NCBI GenBank assembly: GCA_020205615.1 | Contig: CM035151.1 | Coordinates: forward strand, 46,801,409-46,865,408 | Direction: 5' to 3' | Length of the DNA stretch: 64,000 bases | Source of the DNA: Panax quinquefolius | Taxonomy: Eukaryota > Streptophyta > Magnoliopsida > Apiales > Araliaceae | Shown here: piece after piece, positions 34,004 through 46,790 of the stretch | Layout: the number at the start of each line of letters is the position of its first letter | Numbering within the stretch: position 1 is the first letter of the stretch | The notes under the pieces: generated by a model | Told to the model about the DNA's origin: nothing | What the model saw: the letters and a program-made list of their open reading frames with translations, nothing else | Databases searched by the model: none | Program-made: the position numbers and the translations under genes

Positions 34004-34191
34004 ATCTTTGCACTACAGGCCAAAGATATTCATCAATCGGTCATGTTCATCTCAACACCTGTTCATCTTTGCACTAAAGGCCAAAGATATTCATCAGTCG
34101 GTCATGTTCATTTAAACACCTGCTCATCTTTGCACTACAGGCCAAAGATATTCTTCAGAAATCATTCATCTTTGCACTACAGGCCAAAGAT
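34004..34191 (-). repeat. Stem-loop array in LTR D (3' copy)
   Basis: Four 24 bp inverted repeats, ATCTTTGCACTA...GGCCAAAGAT, lie at 34004-34027, 34065-34088, 34126-34149 and 34168-34191 (spacings 61, 61 and 42 bp). The 7 bp arms are invariant. The sister array is at about 50707-50891. Confidence 0.8.
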
Positions 34192-34431
34192 ATTCAATAA
34201 TATCATCATTTAAGACTGAGGATGATGAAAAATATTTTTAAAGAACGAATCCAGTGAAACAAAATGACAAGGATTAAGGATTAAGGATTCGTACTTTGTT
34301 TTATCCATATCCAACAATACCTCAAAAATAATCATGGTGGTGTAAAATTCAAGAATGATCAAAACATGGATACAATCAAAGCTAGTATCCAAAATAGATA
34401 TTTTGGACGAAAAGAAGAAATTTTATTTTTC

Positions 34432-34608
34432 GGTGAATAGTGCCGTATACGTGAATAGTGCCGTATACGTGAATAGTAACTCCGACACCAAAAGATAGAA
34501 ATTCCACAAAAACATCTTCACGCTTCATGAATAGTACTCGTGAATAGTAACTCGTGAATAGTAACTCATGAATAGTAACTCGTGAATAGTAACTCATGAA
34601 TAGTAACC
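34432..34608 (-). repeat. GTGAATAGT-type minisatellite in LTR D (3' copy)
   Basis: Two GTGAATAGTGCCGTATAC units near 34432-34470 are followed after a spacer by six 14 bp TGAATAGTAACTCR units at 34527-34608. A related array is at 51130-51310 in the 5' LTR. Minus frame 34382-34615 is only the translation of this repeat. Confidence 0.8.
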
Positions 34609-34878
34609 CCAACATGAAAAAGTTCCAAATTTGATAAAACTTTAGATCAACATTTCAAAGATAATGATATTGAAGAAATAATATCATTACGAAAAAAATA
34701 ATATCCCTTACCTCAAAGAATCGATTACTTAAGGAAAAGGTCAAGTGATCTTTGAATGAAACTTATCTTGAACAACAACTCTCAAAGTATCTAAATACTC
34801 ACAAAATACGCTCAATAATATAGAGAGAGAAAGAGAAAACTTTGTTTACGGTGTGATTTTCAATTCTAACTTAACCTC

Positions 34879-34886
34879 TATTTATA
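34879..34886 (-). promoter_or_regulatory. TATA box of LTR D, 3' copy
   Basis: TATAAATA on the minus strand, in CCTATAAATAGAGG context; the sister is at 51585-51592. The same position relative to the GA-rich leader as in LTR C. Confidence 0.75.
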
Positions 34887-36112
34887 GGAAAATGTTAGCC
34901 TGTACAGAAAGCGAGACTTGACACACACACGATGCTTTTACCGCTACTATTGCCACCCACCACATTTGAAATAAAATTCAGCACATTTCTTCACCAACCA
35001 CAAGTGGGGCCCACTCAATTCTAGAATTTTCCACCAAAATCAATTATAAACCTAATTTCCGAATCAGACACCTCTTAAAATTCATAACAAATCATTCGTG
35101 AATTTTTAACGGTTCAAAATTTGTGGACATATACTCAACTTATGTATGTATAACATACCCAAAAATTACCACAATCCAACGGTCGGATTAAAATTATAAC
35201 CCCATAATATATCTCAAAACCCCTGATTTAATTTTTAATACCTCCAATCCGATAAAATACTGATAAAACACCTCAACATAATTTCTTCATTTATAACCAC
35301 ATAAATAAATCCATCATTTATATCCACATAAAATAAATATTTCTTTATCATATGAATCAATAATTAATTATTCACAAATAATATTACGAGAATCACAATT
35401 ATGACAACGGTAGTTCCTGTGAAAGAGGGGCTTTCAGATAAGGATTTCTCCTTCTTGGCGCTTGCAATTAGGTGACCAAACCTCTCCTCGATGTAACTTT
35501 CTAGACATTGCCAATAATGCTATCTAATAATATTATTCAAATAATATGAATTATTGATCCGATAATGGAGATAATAATGCGTTGACAATTATTGAACAAC
35601 AATAATATAAAATATCAACGCAGCAATTATTGAATCAATAAAATAAAATATTGAGCAATAACTCATCGTGAAAATTATTGAGTAGTGCCTTCTTACGTAA
35701 GGATCAATAATTCAACAATCTCATGCAATACCAGGTGCCATCTCTTTATGCGACGCCAGACATCGTATATTTTAACCAACGGGTATTCCAACATACCTTT
35801 TAATTCAAATAACTATGCCGTTATTTTTAACCAACTTATATTTGTCGTTTTCTTCATCCAATCGCTTTCAGTTATGGGGCTACCACATTGGTCGCTACCG
35901 GCGTCATAATAATATTCCGACAAAGCATTGAATATTCCACGACCAAACGAATATTCCCGACAAAAATGAATATTTTATAACCACTTGCTTATTTTGAAAT
36001 ATTTGCGTATTTAACCCTTAACTATCCACATTAATCAAATCAACCCTTACTATTTCAAAATAATAAATAAAGGAAATTCCATTTTATTTAAAAAAAATTT
36101 CTTGGTCTTACA

Positions 36113-36125
36113 ACCTCCCTCCTTA
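36113..36125 (-). other. Polypurine tract of element D
   Basis: TAAGGAGGGAGGT on the minus strand, adjoining the 3' LTR start. Confidence 0.8.
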
Positions 36126-36149
36126 TGAAATTTAAGTCCTCGAAATTGA

Positions 36150-36610
36150 CGTACGATACTGGTGTTTGAAAAGGTGAGGATACCTCGCTTTCATTTCCGT
36201 TTCCAATTCCCGTGTCATTTCCTCTCAGTAGCATGATTCCTCCACAAAACTTTAACTTGTGGTATGACTTTCTTGGCGTAGGACATGTTCCTTCCTATCC
36301 AAGATCTTGACAGTACCTCCTCATACGTTAAGTCTTGGCTATCTCGTCCGGTTCTAACTCAATAACGTGGTTTGGGTCTTTCACATATTTACTTAAATAC
36401 GATATGTGAAACACATTATGAACACGAGACATACTTTCGGAGGTAACGCATAAGTCTATAGGCTACATTTCCTACTCGGTCAAGAATTTGAAATGGACCA
36501 ATAAATCGTGGATTGAGCTTTCCTCTCTTCCCAAATGTTGTAACTCCCTTCCATGGAGCAACTCGTAACAATAATACATGATCCCCTACATTAAATTCCA
36601 CGTCCTTTCG
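36150..36610 (-). pseudogene. pol: GPY/F motif and chromodomain of element D pol
   Basis: Minus strand: NVGDHVLLLRVAPWKGV and LNPRFIGPFQILDRVGNVAY form the GPY/F module (36416-36601 frame). After frame changes the chromodomain follows: ILDRKEHVLR in one frame, then VKVLWRNHAT with the conserved tryptophan retained, ending in an RYPHLF-type tail near 36190. It is the same class of targeting module as in E but diverged, and its end resembles the tail kept in element C. Confidence 0.88.
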
Positions 36611-37690
36611 ATGAAGATCCGCATAACTCTTTTTGTCGATCTTGTGCCGCTTTGTATCGTTGTCGAATCATTTGGATCTTTTTCTAGTGAGTCATACGTG
36701 ACTAACTCTCGGGTCCCAATAATGTTGCTTCACCCACCTCATCCCAACATATTGGAGAACGACATTTTCGTCCATATAATGCTTCAATGGAGCCACACCT
36801 ATACTTGTCGATAATCTGTTGTTGTAGGAGAATTCCACTAATGGTAAATACTTATCCCAACCGCCCTTGAAGTCAGGACACGAGTCTTAATAAATCTTCA
36901 AGAGTTTGAATAGTCCTCTACGATTGTCCGTCTGGTTTGGGATGGTATGCGAACTAAATCGCAAATCCGTGCCCATAGCTTTTTGCAAGCTAACCCAAAA
37001 TCTTGAAGTGAATCTTGGGTCACGATCCAAAACTATGGATCTGAGCATGCCATGCAACCTCACAATCTCATTTACGTATATATACTAGCAAGACGTTCAA
37101 GTGAATAAGTCTCCGTGTCGGCAAGAAATGAAGCGAGACTTGGTTAATCTATCAACAATAACCCAAATAGCATTGATGCCTTGAGAAACCAGTAGGAAGA
37201 CCTGTGTGAAATCCATGGTAATGTGTTCCCACTTCCATTCCGGAATCTCAAGTGGTTGCAACGGACCCTTAGGTACTAGATGCTCCGCTTTTACACGTTG
37301 GCAAGTTAAACACATCGAGATAAACTTTGCAATCTCTCTCTTCATATTATTCCACCAAAATGTATGTGAAGATCACGATACATTTTAGTACTTCGAGATG
37401 GATTGCAAATGGTGTATTGTGTGCCTCCATCATAATCTTGTAGTTCAAATCGAGTCATTAGGAACACAAAGTCTAGAGTGGACTCAAGTATTCCTTCTTC
37501 ATCAATTCTCGCCCGGAATAGCTCCTTCTTGTACTTTCTTCTTCATACGCGATAAGCTCGCCCATTTGGCGCTTGAGCAACCTTAACTTTTTCTATTAAA
37601 GTTGGCTCTGTCGTATACTTGACATCATCGCACTTTTCGTTCGCATATGATCTTCTACTCAACGCGCAAACCTACGTTCGCTTTTCGAGG
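36611..37690 (-). pseudogene. pol: Integrase of element D
   Basis: The best frame (37097-37345) reads MKREIAKFISMCLTCQRVKA, then [20 protein letters not shown] and [13 protein letters not shown], with the first catalytic aspartate in VDRLTK. Remains of the second and third catalytic blocks lie at about 36900-37080 in other frames. Numerous frameshifts and stops are present. Confidence 0.88.
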
Positions 37691-38090
37691 ATGGTATTGA
37701 ATAGTGTGGTCGTAGTCTTTCAATAGCTCGAGCCAACGTCATTGCCGCATGTTGAGTTCTTTTGAGTGAAGAAATATTTAAGGCTTTTATGATCCGAATA
37801 TATCTCCACTTTCTCCCCATATAGATAGTGCCTCCATATCTTTAGCGGAAACGATTGCCGCTAACTCTAGATCATGAGTAGGATAATTCCTCTCATACTC
37901 TTTAAGTTGTCGCGAGGCATAGGCTATGACTTTCCCACGTTGCATGAGAACACATCCTAACCCTTTGCTCGAAGCATCATTGTAGATAACAAATCCATCC
38001 GAACCGGATGGTATTGTTAGAAACAGTCTTAGAAATAAGTCTCCTCTTAAGCTCTTGGAAACTTTTCTCGCATTCTTCGCTCCAAACAAA
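37691..38090 (-). pseudogene. pol: RNase H of element D
   Basis: [40 protein letters not shown] and LELAAIVSA are in one frame (37787-38089). SDAS has become NDAS, but the catalytic aspartate is kept. The N-terminal part overlaps a second frame with [15 protein letters not shown], so a frameshift splits the domain. Confidence 0.9.
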
Positions 38091-38880
38091 TTTTGTATCC
38101 TTTCGAGTTATTTGAGTTAATGGAGTAGCGATTCGAGAAAACCCTTCCACGAATCTCCGATAATAACCGGCTAAGCCCAAAAGCTACGCACTTCACCACC
38201 GACTTGGTTGCTTCCCAACTTTGTATTGCTTCAATCTTTTTGGGATCAACAGATACTCCATGTTTCGACACCACGTGCCCAAGGAATGCTACTTCCTCAA
38301 GCCAAAACTCGCATTTCTTCAATTTGGCATATAGTTTGCTTTCACGAAGCCTTTGGAGTACCAGCTTCAAATGGTGCTCATGATCTTCACGGCTTTTGGA
38401 ATATATAAGGATGTCATCAATAAAGACAACAACGAAGGCCGATCCAAATATTCCTTGAATACTCGGTTCATCATATCCATGAAAGCCGCAGGGCATTACT
38501 TAATCCGAAAGACATGACTAAGAATTCATAATGCCCATACCGAGTTCGAAGGCGATCTTTGGAATATCCTCGGTTCTAATCTTCAATTGATGATATCCAG
38601 AAGCGAAGATCGATTTTGAAAAGAATTGTGCCCTGTAATTGGTCAAACAAGTCATCAATACGAGGTAGAGGATACCTATTCTTGATGGTGACATGGTTCA
38701 ATTCCGATAGTCAATACAAAGTCGCATACTCCGTCTTTCTTTTTACAAAAAAAGCAGGAGCACCCCAAGGAGATGTACTAGGATTTAATGAAAACCGATG
38801 TCCAACAATTCTGTAGTTGGACCTTTAACTCTCGAAGTTCAATAGGAGCCATTCGATATGGGGTTTTAGAAATGGGCTTT
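38091..38880 (-). pseudogene. pol: Reverse transcriptase of element D
   Basis: The 38047-38496 frame has [39 protein letters not shown] and [20 protein letters not shown]. Upstream pieces (38500-38880) in other frames carry GYHQ-, FLVMSF- and PYRMAP-like signatures. The catalytic FIDD is intact. At least four frame changes separate fingers, palm and thumb. Confidence 0.9.
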
Positions 38881-39099
38881 GTACTGTGGGTTCAAGATCA
38901 ATAAAGAATTCAACTTCACGCGGGGGGTAGGCAGGAAGTTCTTGAAAATACGTCGGGAAAGTCAATAACAACAGGAATATTGTTCAAATTTGGCGTGTCT
39001 TTATTCAAATCCATAACATGGGCTAAGAAAGCTTGACATCCGTTTTTCAATAAACGAATAGCTTTATGATTAGATATGACGGTGATTGATTTTAATGGT

Positions 39100-39470
39100 T
39101 TAGTTGCTTGAATTCGCATAAATGAGGTTGGTTAGGAATATGAAAACTAACAACCTTACGAAAACAATCAATTTTGGCATGATGAGTAGTTAACCAATCA
39201 ATCCTAAAATCACATCAAAAGCAAGTATCTTTAAAGAGATAAGGTCGGCGGGTAAGGTAATGGTGCCAACTTGAATCAAACAAGATTTATAAGCGAGTGG
39301 ATGTGATGAAAGTTTCTCCTAACGGAGTTTCCACAGATAGATCAAAGTCTAATTTCTCCAGGAGTCAAGTTTAAAGCGTTGAGCACATGCAGGAGAGATA
39401 AATGAATGGGTAGCACCGATGATCAAGTAAGGTATAAACTTCGTAAGAATTTATAAATAGCTTACCGTGA
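39100..39470 (-). pseudogene. pol: Aspartic protease of element D
   Basis: Minus strand GATHSFIS and AQRFKL-like residues near 39375-39435 mark the active-site region, but no DSG/DTG is readable in frame because the bases before GAT are scrambled. The flanking frame 38916-39119 (NIPVVIDFPDVF) is the protease-RT linker. Weakly preserved. Confidence 0.7.
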
Positions 39471-39887
39471 TCACCTCGTTTGGGTTCCTCGCATTATGAC
39501 CGATCCACAACAAACGCTTCTTCCAGAAATCGTTGACTTTGACTTTTTCGGGGATATCTTTTGAGTCACCGTCCTCATTGAACTAGGTTTCGCTGCAAAG
39601 TACAATCTCGGCGATATATCCTTCCTTTCCACAACTATAGCATACCTTGAGCTGTTGTGGGCGGTTTGACTGATATGTCCCTCTTTTCGCATTTGTAGCA
39701 TACGATGGTGGTGGTTCGTTCTCCCCTTAGAACCGATTCTTTTAAACCTTTGTCGTCTTCTTCACATAGTCGTTGTTAAATCTCCTCTTTTAAAATCTCC
39801 TCCCGACTCGCTTCTTACATTTTCATGACCATGATTACCACCAGAGTGGTTACCATTTCTGTCCGTCTGTTTCTTTCTCCGCAGGTT
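39471..39887 (-). pseudogene. gag: C-terminal gag with zinc knuckle, element D
   Basis: A zinc-knuckle signature YKC-KEGHIS is seen near 39650-39710 (frame 39471-39701: MLQMRKEGHISQTA), then a second knuckle-like VVERKDIS. The lysine/arginine-rich segment to 39887 is cut by the copia insertion; the N-terminal part of gag resumes at 49169. Confidence 0.75.
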
Positions 39888-39892
39888 ATCAT
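39888..39892. repeat. Target-site duplication of copia element, left copy
   Basis: ATCAT, matched exactly at 49169-49173. Confidence 0.93.
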
Positions 39893-41782
39893 TGTTAGGT
39901 TTGTAATATTCATAACGCAATCAAATTGCATAAATTAGCGGAAGCGTGTAAAAAATCAGAGTTTAAAAAAAAAATTTACAAACCATATACCCGGATCATC
40001 CTTTATGCATAATTATTAATTAAACGAAAAGATAAAGAATAAATCATACCCTTGAAGATCGAGCTTCCTCAGGTACAAGTTCACCTCCAAATCCTTTCGC
40101 GTTCAATCTTGAATCCACCGGGTTTGGTTCCTTCCTTTGATCAACGTTAGCCACCCAAATGTTTGGCCTCTAGAGGTGATCCACCAAGGAAGAATAAAAT
40201 TCAAGAAGATGGGTGTTATGGCTAACCCTAGTTTTCTATCTCTATAGAAAAGGCATACTCCCAACAACTTGGAATTATTACGTACTTTATTAAAGTCAAC
40301 AACCCATACACCCATAATAAGACTCCTCTTATTAATAGATGTGGTCAACCCACCTTAACAATTAAGGAATTGAGTTTTATTTAATTAATTAAATTCTTTT
40401 AATTAATTAAGCTCCCTAATCTTATTAGGGATAATTAATTAAACTCTTTTAATTAATTTAACCTCCTAATCAATTAGGAATAAATGAGAGTACTTATATT
40501 AAATTAATTCCTAAACTCTTTTAGAAATTAAAATAATAATAATTGTAATAATATTAATAAGACTCCTCTTATTAATTTATATTTAATATTTCTAAAATAT
40601 TAAATAATAAATATTAAGTTATTTAATTTATTCTATCACCATAGATTAAATTAAATATACTTAACTATATTATTACGATTATGCCATTAACTTCTTAAAT
40701 AATTATTCTTCCTTTTATGGTGTGACCCTTTAGGTTCTCCATATTAAACCAGGTTGTGAATAAATCAATTAGAACAATTCTAATCTTATTTAAATAAATA
40801 AATTAAATAATTAATTTATTTAAATAAATAATATTTATTCTCTGATAGGGATAAGCCTCCCCTAGCGATCGGCGACTTTCCGGATAATATAGATTTCAAC
40901 ATTAATCATTAAAGAACCTTTGAGTAAATAGTTACCGTACAATTCAATCCTTCCACATCATGATGTCCCAATTAAATATAAGACATGGAATTCTTTGTCA
41001 AGTCTTATTTTATTTAATTATATGTATTTCGATCCTTAAATGCACTGACTCCAAATAATGCAAATTAGAAACTCCTTTCTAATTTCATTACGCCTTAACC
41101 AAGGACTCTTGGGTTGTCATTTATCGAATCACATAGGACATTTCTCTTCTTTTTTAGAAGTGGTAGATTCTTTATTGATCATACATTATCTCCATGTACA
41201 ACTTATTATACCCAAGCATACCCTTTAATATACCCTAAGGGTCTTAAGGAATAAGTCAAAGTATAACTCATCATACACAAGATACTATGATGATCTCAAG
41301 TCCAAGGATTACTTGTACTACTATCACTACAGAATTCCTATTGATGAGCAAATAAAACTCCATTAGGTATTCCTTAGCGAGCCACGTTCAATTGAACTTA
41401 TTCTCTAATAAGCACCTACATACTTGCTTTAGTGTCTCCACACAAATGATCATGAGATCAATCATCCTCATCCAATGAAGCAAGCAACGTATGTACCAAT
41501 CTATCCGGATTCACTAATCCCCAATTTAGTAATCCAATGATTGGGAACTATTTTAGTTTTAAGCTTTCTAAGAATTTAGATCTCATTAGAATGATCATCA
41601 TCATTATTCTAAAAGCATTGCTTAAAACTATGGGTTTATCACATATTATAAAAACAAAGACATCATGTAGATAATTAAAAGCCTTTAATAAATTAATACT
41701 TTTTATTAATAAATGAATAAGATTGTTACAAAGTATATGCTTTATCATCAAACATGATTGGCTTGTGTGCATACTACTTTCA
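39893..41782 (-). mobile_element. Copia 3' LTR (1,890 bp)
   Basis: Minus strand start TGAAAGTAGTATGCACAC at 41782; end ACAAACCTAACA at 39893. It contains several AT-rich inverted repeats of the form ATTAATTAAA-N4-TTTAATTAAT at 40380-40460. The sister LTR is 47281-49168. Confidence 0.93.
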
Positions 41783-41796
41783 ATCTCCCACTTGCA
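41783..41796 (-). other. Polypurine tract of copia element
   Basis: TGCAAGTGGGAGAT on the minus strand directly before the 3' LTR. Confidence 0.75.
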
Positions 41797-42980
41797 CTAA
41801 AGCCAATCGATCATGGTATCTCTCATACTCTTTCTTCTCTAAGTGGCGATTATCCCTTTGTTGGATAAGCTTTAGTTAATGGATATGTAATGTTGTTCTT
41901 GAGAGTCCACTATCTCTATAGTGATTTCCCATCTTTCAATGATTCTAATAATCAAATGAAAGTGCCACAACACATGTTTAGATCCAAGATGAGACTTAGG
42001 AACTATTCCTAGTTACGTAATGAACTTTTAATCCAAACAATCAACTTGCGACTTCATTTATAGCTATATACTTTGTCTTTATCACTAAACCGGCAACTCT
42101 TTCTTTGTTTGGAACCTTTCAATTCACTTTGCACCACTATTCAAGGTAACCCTTTACCTTAAAGTGGATTTTTCATCGTCTTGGTGCATGCGAAAAAACT
42201 TGAGTCTGTTAAGCCCTCTAGTATTAATTAAGACCCACCATGTATGATCACATCCTTAGTCTTTGGTTAAGAACTTTAAGATGTTTTTCACCGACTCACA
42301 AAGTGAACTTCTCCGAATATGGTGATCAACATCGGTCTCGTATATTTCATTGCATACATGATTGTCACTCATGCGACCTCTCTTTTGGAGTCTATGGGGA
42401 CTATTAAGAGAGATACACTCCATGGCTCATCAACATGAGACATCTCTTTGAGTTTGCCATGCTAAGCGACTTTAGCATCAAATGAATATCGTTCCTTGGG
42501 TTAAGTCGAGCATCCTTTTGTATCTATCTATATAGATTTTATCCCCAATTAAGATACTCTTCCCAAACCATTCATGGAGGAATGTTTAGACAACTTTATC
42601 TTTTCTTGATTGTAGCATTGGTATGTTATTCCTCATCAGTAGTATATCAACATATAATACTAGAAATTTCACGGCGCTCCCATTCGACCTTTTTGTACAC
42701 ACACTAGAAGTCTTACCTCATCGAATGTAACTCTGGATCATCATCTTCTATGATCGTACCTCATCATCATTATCCATGATGAATCCATACCTCTAGGTAT
42801 CTTGGTACTATTCGATTTACGATTCGGTTGTGGTACAATAGTCTATCTCTGAGTTCCTCTTATTTGACTTATAGTGTTTTGTGGTTCTTAAACTTTTCAA
42901 GATCTATTATCCTCCCACTAGCCCTTCAATGATAAACACCTTTATCTTAGAAGGAAAGCGTGTTTCGTAACAAACACCTT
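41797..42980 (-). pseudogene. pol: Copia RT and RNase H remnant
   Basis: Minus strand translation near 42663-42600 reads LVLYVD-ILLMRNN, the copia YVDD box with one aspartate codon lost, followed by GKSILIGDKIYIDRYKR, typical of the RT C-terminus. RNase H-like sequence (AITIEIVDSQEQHYISIN) lies at about 41860-41945. Stops are frequent; not functional. Confidence 0.8.
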
Positions 42981-43920
42981 TTGCTAAGTAGAATTATAGA
43001 ACAAATACCTAAACTTACTTTAGGATGTCCCACAAATCGACACTTATAAAATCTTGTCCCAAGCTTATCCTTTGAAACCTTTTCATATAAGTTGGACAAC
43101 CCCTTATCTTAACATACTTAAGATTAGGAATCCTCCACATCCATAACTTTTATGGAGTCTTGAAATGGATTTTGAGGTTACCATTTTAAGTAGATATGCG
43201 ACCATTTCTAGGACATGATCCTAGAAGGATCTTTGGAATGTCGGTAAAATCATTATGGACCGCACCATGTCCAACAAGGTACGAATTTTCATTCAGATAC
43301 ATCAATCAATTATTGCGTATCAGGATGTTTCCATTATGAGAAAACCATTTGAGATGATCTAGAAACTTATTGCACAAGTATTTATTCCTTGATCTAATCA
43401 AAGAATCTTAATACTTTGCCAATTTGTTTTCATACGAATTCTTTGAACCTTTCAAATAATTCATACTTGTATTCAAACAAATACACACATTCAACTCTTT
43501 GAATGATTATCTCCTTTTCTTATACTAATTTGTTCAATATGCAAAATTATTTTCATGTAAGTCAAGTATACAAAATTTATTAAGTAATATTCCGATTCTA
43601 TACAAAACATTATTATTATAAATAGAACAACAATTGTTCTTAATTATAATACCAAAAATTTTATTGTCCAACAATAAAATGGAAATAATGTTTCTAACAA
43701 GAATTGGAATACAATAACAACTTATTGACTTAATAGCTTTTTGCGTAGTAAAGTTGCTAAACTATAAGTTTCTATAGCTAATGTTGCAACCTTTGCTTCA
43801 TTTCCCACATATAGGTTTACTTATATTTGTTTAGCTTTCTACTTACGCTTGGTCCTTCATAAATCTATATTTATGATAACCAAAAGTCGGTATCCAATAC
43901 CCAAGTAGAACCTTGACTTA
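42981..43920 (-). pseudogene. pol: Copia protease and integrase remnant
   Basis: TWVLDT at 43890-43912 (minus) is the copia protease active-site start. NLKYVKIRGCPTYMKRFQR at about 43060-43140 is the conserved region after the integrase core. Only about 750 bp separate them, much less than in an intact copia pol, so much of the integrase core is deleted. Confidence 0.75.
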
Positions 43921-43984
43921 AAGAAAAATTTATTTCAATCATGAACAAAAAGCGTATTTATAATTAAAACTTCACTAAGCTTCT

Positions 43985-44760
43985 TTGGTTAGCCTCTGCA
44001 AGATGCTTCTTGAGTTTCTTTCGATTGTCGGGCTTATTGCGGTGGAAGCAAACTCCTTTGCTATCCGTATCGAGTTTTGTTCTTATTATCCTTTGTTTAT
44101 GCCTTTCTATTTACCTTCTTTGAATCGTTCTTCTTTGAGGAAGATCCTTTTGCCCCTACCAAGAAGACTTGATCTTTCTTGGTTGGAAAGTGACTCTCAA
44201 CCTTTTTCATTATATTAAGCAAATCGGCGAGGGTGATATCTAGCTTGTTTATATGAAAAATTCACAACAATTGTGAAAAGAATTAAAGGGAGTGAGTGCA
44301 AGATCAAATCTTGGCTCAACTCTCCATCCATGACAAAACTCGTTGTCTAATTGATCAATCAAATTGATAATGTTAAGGACTTTTATCATCTTTAGAGTGT
44401 CATTGGTCATTCTAGATCGGAAGAGCTCCTTAGATATCGATATCTATCGGTCCTACTTTCCTCACCATCAACTACTTGATGTGCGGGGAATATAGTAGGA
44501 GCATCCATAGTTTCATCTTGTCTTGCTGAAGCTCGTTACTCATGGATACGAGCATGATGCATTGAGCCAATTGTGCATCATCTTGCCACTTTCTAAAAGT
44601 AGCAATGTCTTCCTCGAGAGGCATTATGCGCAACCATTCAGGGGATAGGCGTATTAAGGACATAAGATAGCTTTTTCGACTATGAGAACTATTCTCAAAT
44701 TCCTTAACCAATCCATTTAATTCGATGCGGTTAATTTAGCATCTAATATGCTTCGCAGTG
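43985..44760 (-). pseudogene. gag: Copia gag remnant
   Basis: The frame 44472-44711 (79 codons) has WLRIMPLEEDIATFRKWQDD, QLAQCIMLVSMSNELQQ, matching the helical gag core of copia elements. To its left on the map, a lysine-rich stretch at 44060-44200 fits the C-terminal nucleocapsid region; no clean zinc knuckle is readable. The plus frame 43985-44218 is a shadow. Confidence 0.75.
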
Positions 44761-46055
44761 ATGATAGTAATTTTAGACATTGTAAAATTCTGTAAATGAA
44801 TTTGTAATTAACAACATTTTAACATACATTCTTTTATTAATTACCAAAATAAATTAGGTCTTGTTTTAAATTGGTATCTCTCACTATTTTCTTCAAACTA
44901 TATTACCCTCACTTATATAGTTAAGCAAAATCTAATTAAAGATTTGCTAGTGAGAATAAGGATCCCATTTCAAATGTATATAGCCTTGTGGTGACACAAT
45001 AAACTATATATAAATAAATAGGTAGACAACTTTTGTCAATTACATCAACTATGCAACTCCTTTTCTTTTGCCTCTTAGATTATTTTGATCAAGTGGTGGC
45101 ACATCCGAATCAAAATTATCCAAGTTAAGTCCGACCTAGCACTCCATATATTCAAAAAGAAAAATATCATCCTTGTGGTGACACAACAAAACAATATTGT
45201 TCAATTTTCTTTATAAGCATCAAATGTGATAAATTAACATCTTAAATACTTAATACTTGCCTTGTGGTGACACAACAAACTCATATTAAATATTTAATAC
45301 TCTATTAATTTTATCATACTAGAAAGGCGATGGTCGTTCGATATTCCAAATATCTTTGAGCGCTTAGGACTTAATATAAAAATTGAGGGGTTTGTTATTA
45401 ATTTGTCTCATCTTGTTTAGCAGCATTATATATATATATAAAATACGCGTTATATTAATGAACATATGAAGCATGTTTGCATAATATATAATATATATAT
45501 AGTATAAGCATGCACATATAGAATACTATATTCTACACGGATTGATTATGGACTTTTATTCTAGTTTGGTTCACTAGAGCCACCAAGTGAACCAAAAGGT
45601 CAAACCCTAGGGTGCAAGAAATAATATTTAAATATAACTATTACATTTAAACCGGGCTCCATTACAAAGCGGGTCTTTAAAGCGCTCCTTGTCCTTGATC
45701 TCTAATTCTTCAAAATTAATTCTAACTATTCCTATTACAAAACTATTTAAAATAAATAGAAACCTTGATCGTGATCGAGGGAAGTACATAGGAGAGAGAT
45801 AGAATTTACATTAAGAAAAAATTAGAGAAGAAGGCGAGTCTGCAGACCCCATTTAATAAAACCCATACATTCATGCATCCAACTAAAATAAAATCCAATC
45901 ACATTGGTCGATAGTCCATAATCAATCCCATTTATTATCATACACATCACCATATGCATCAATAAATAACATTCATCTCATGAATAATAAACATTTAATA
46001 TATATATTGATATCATTTAATGGGCAAATTTAGTTAGTATAAAATCTAATTTTGA

Positions 46056-46690
46056 ATTAAAATAAACTCCTTTATTTTAATCCAAATTTAAATCAAAATA
46101 AAACTATTTTATTTTAATTTATCCTATTTTGAATAAAATAAACTATTTTATTTTAATCAAAATCTTTAATCAAAATAAACTCCTTTATTTTAATTAATTA
46201 TGGAATCCAATTCCATGTAATAATAAAAAAAAATCTCTAATTAAAATAAACTCTTTTATTTTAATTAATTATGAATCAATTCCATGTAAAAAAAAAAAAT
46301 TATTAAAGGAAACACGGATTATTTTTCCTATTCACAAATAAACTCCTTTATTTTGAATAATATGAAATCTTATTCCATATTTAAATAAACTCCTTTATTT
46401 AAGGAAATTAGGATTCTCTTTCCTATTCACAAATAAACTATTTTATTTTGAATAATATGAAATCTATTTCATATCTAAATAAACTCCTTTATTTAAGGAA
46501 AAATAAAATCCAATTTCAACTCCAATTAGTTATCATGGAATCCAATTCCAACTCTAATTAGTTAGCATGAAATTCTAATTTTAAAATTAAAATAAACTTT
46601 TATTTTAATTATAAAATTATTAAAATTAAAATAAAACTTTATATTTTAATATTAAAATAAACCTTTTATTTTAAAATTAAAATAAACTTT
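46056..46690 (-). repeat. Array of AAATAAA-N4-TTTATTT hairpins
   Basis: At least ten occurrences, for example around 46058, 46096, 46130, 46164, 46235, 46332, 46382, 46428, 46477 and 46587, with stems of 7-11 bp and loops CTCC, CTAT or CTTT. Interleaved with GGAATCCAATTCCA-type palindromes. Irregular 35-90 bp spacing. Confidence 0.75.
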
Positions 46691-46699
46691 TATTTTAAT

Positions 46700-46790
46700 T
46701 ATATAATAATATATATATATATATATAACTATTATATATATATATATTATAACCGTATATCATATATATATATATATATATATATATGTA
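46700..46790. repeat. TA dinucleotide microsatellites
   Basis: Three runs of (TA)n, about 8-13 units each, separated by short AT-rich spacers. Confidence 0.9.

Larger units (their letters stand above)
33458..36112 (-). mobile_element. Element D 3' LTR (2,655 bp)
   Basis: Minus strand start TGTAAGACCAAG at 36112, end GGGGGCGTCACA at 33458. U3 holds CAATTATTG at 35586 and 35624 and a TTACGTAAG core near 35697. TATA is at 34879-34886, minisatellite units at 34527-34608, and the stem-loop array at 34004-34191. It is diverged from LTR C but shares its architecture. Confidence 0.92.

Noticed and set aside
34382..34615. Repetitive minus-strand peptide with SYYSRV units
   Set aside because: Pure translation of the 14 bp minisatellite.
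43985..44218. 77-codon plus-strand frame
   Set aside because: Antisense of the lysine-rich end of copia gag.
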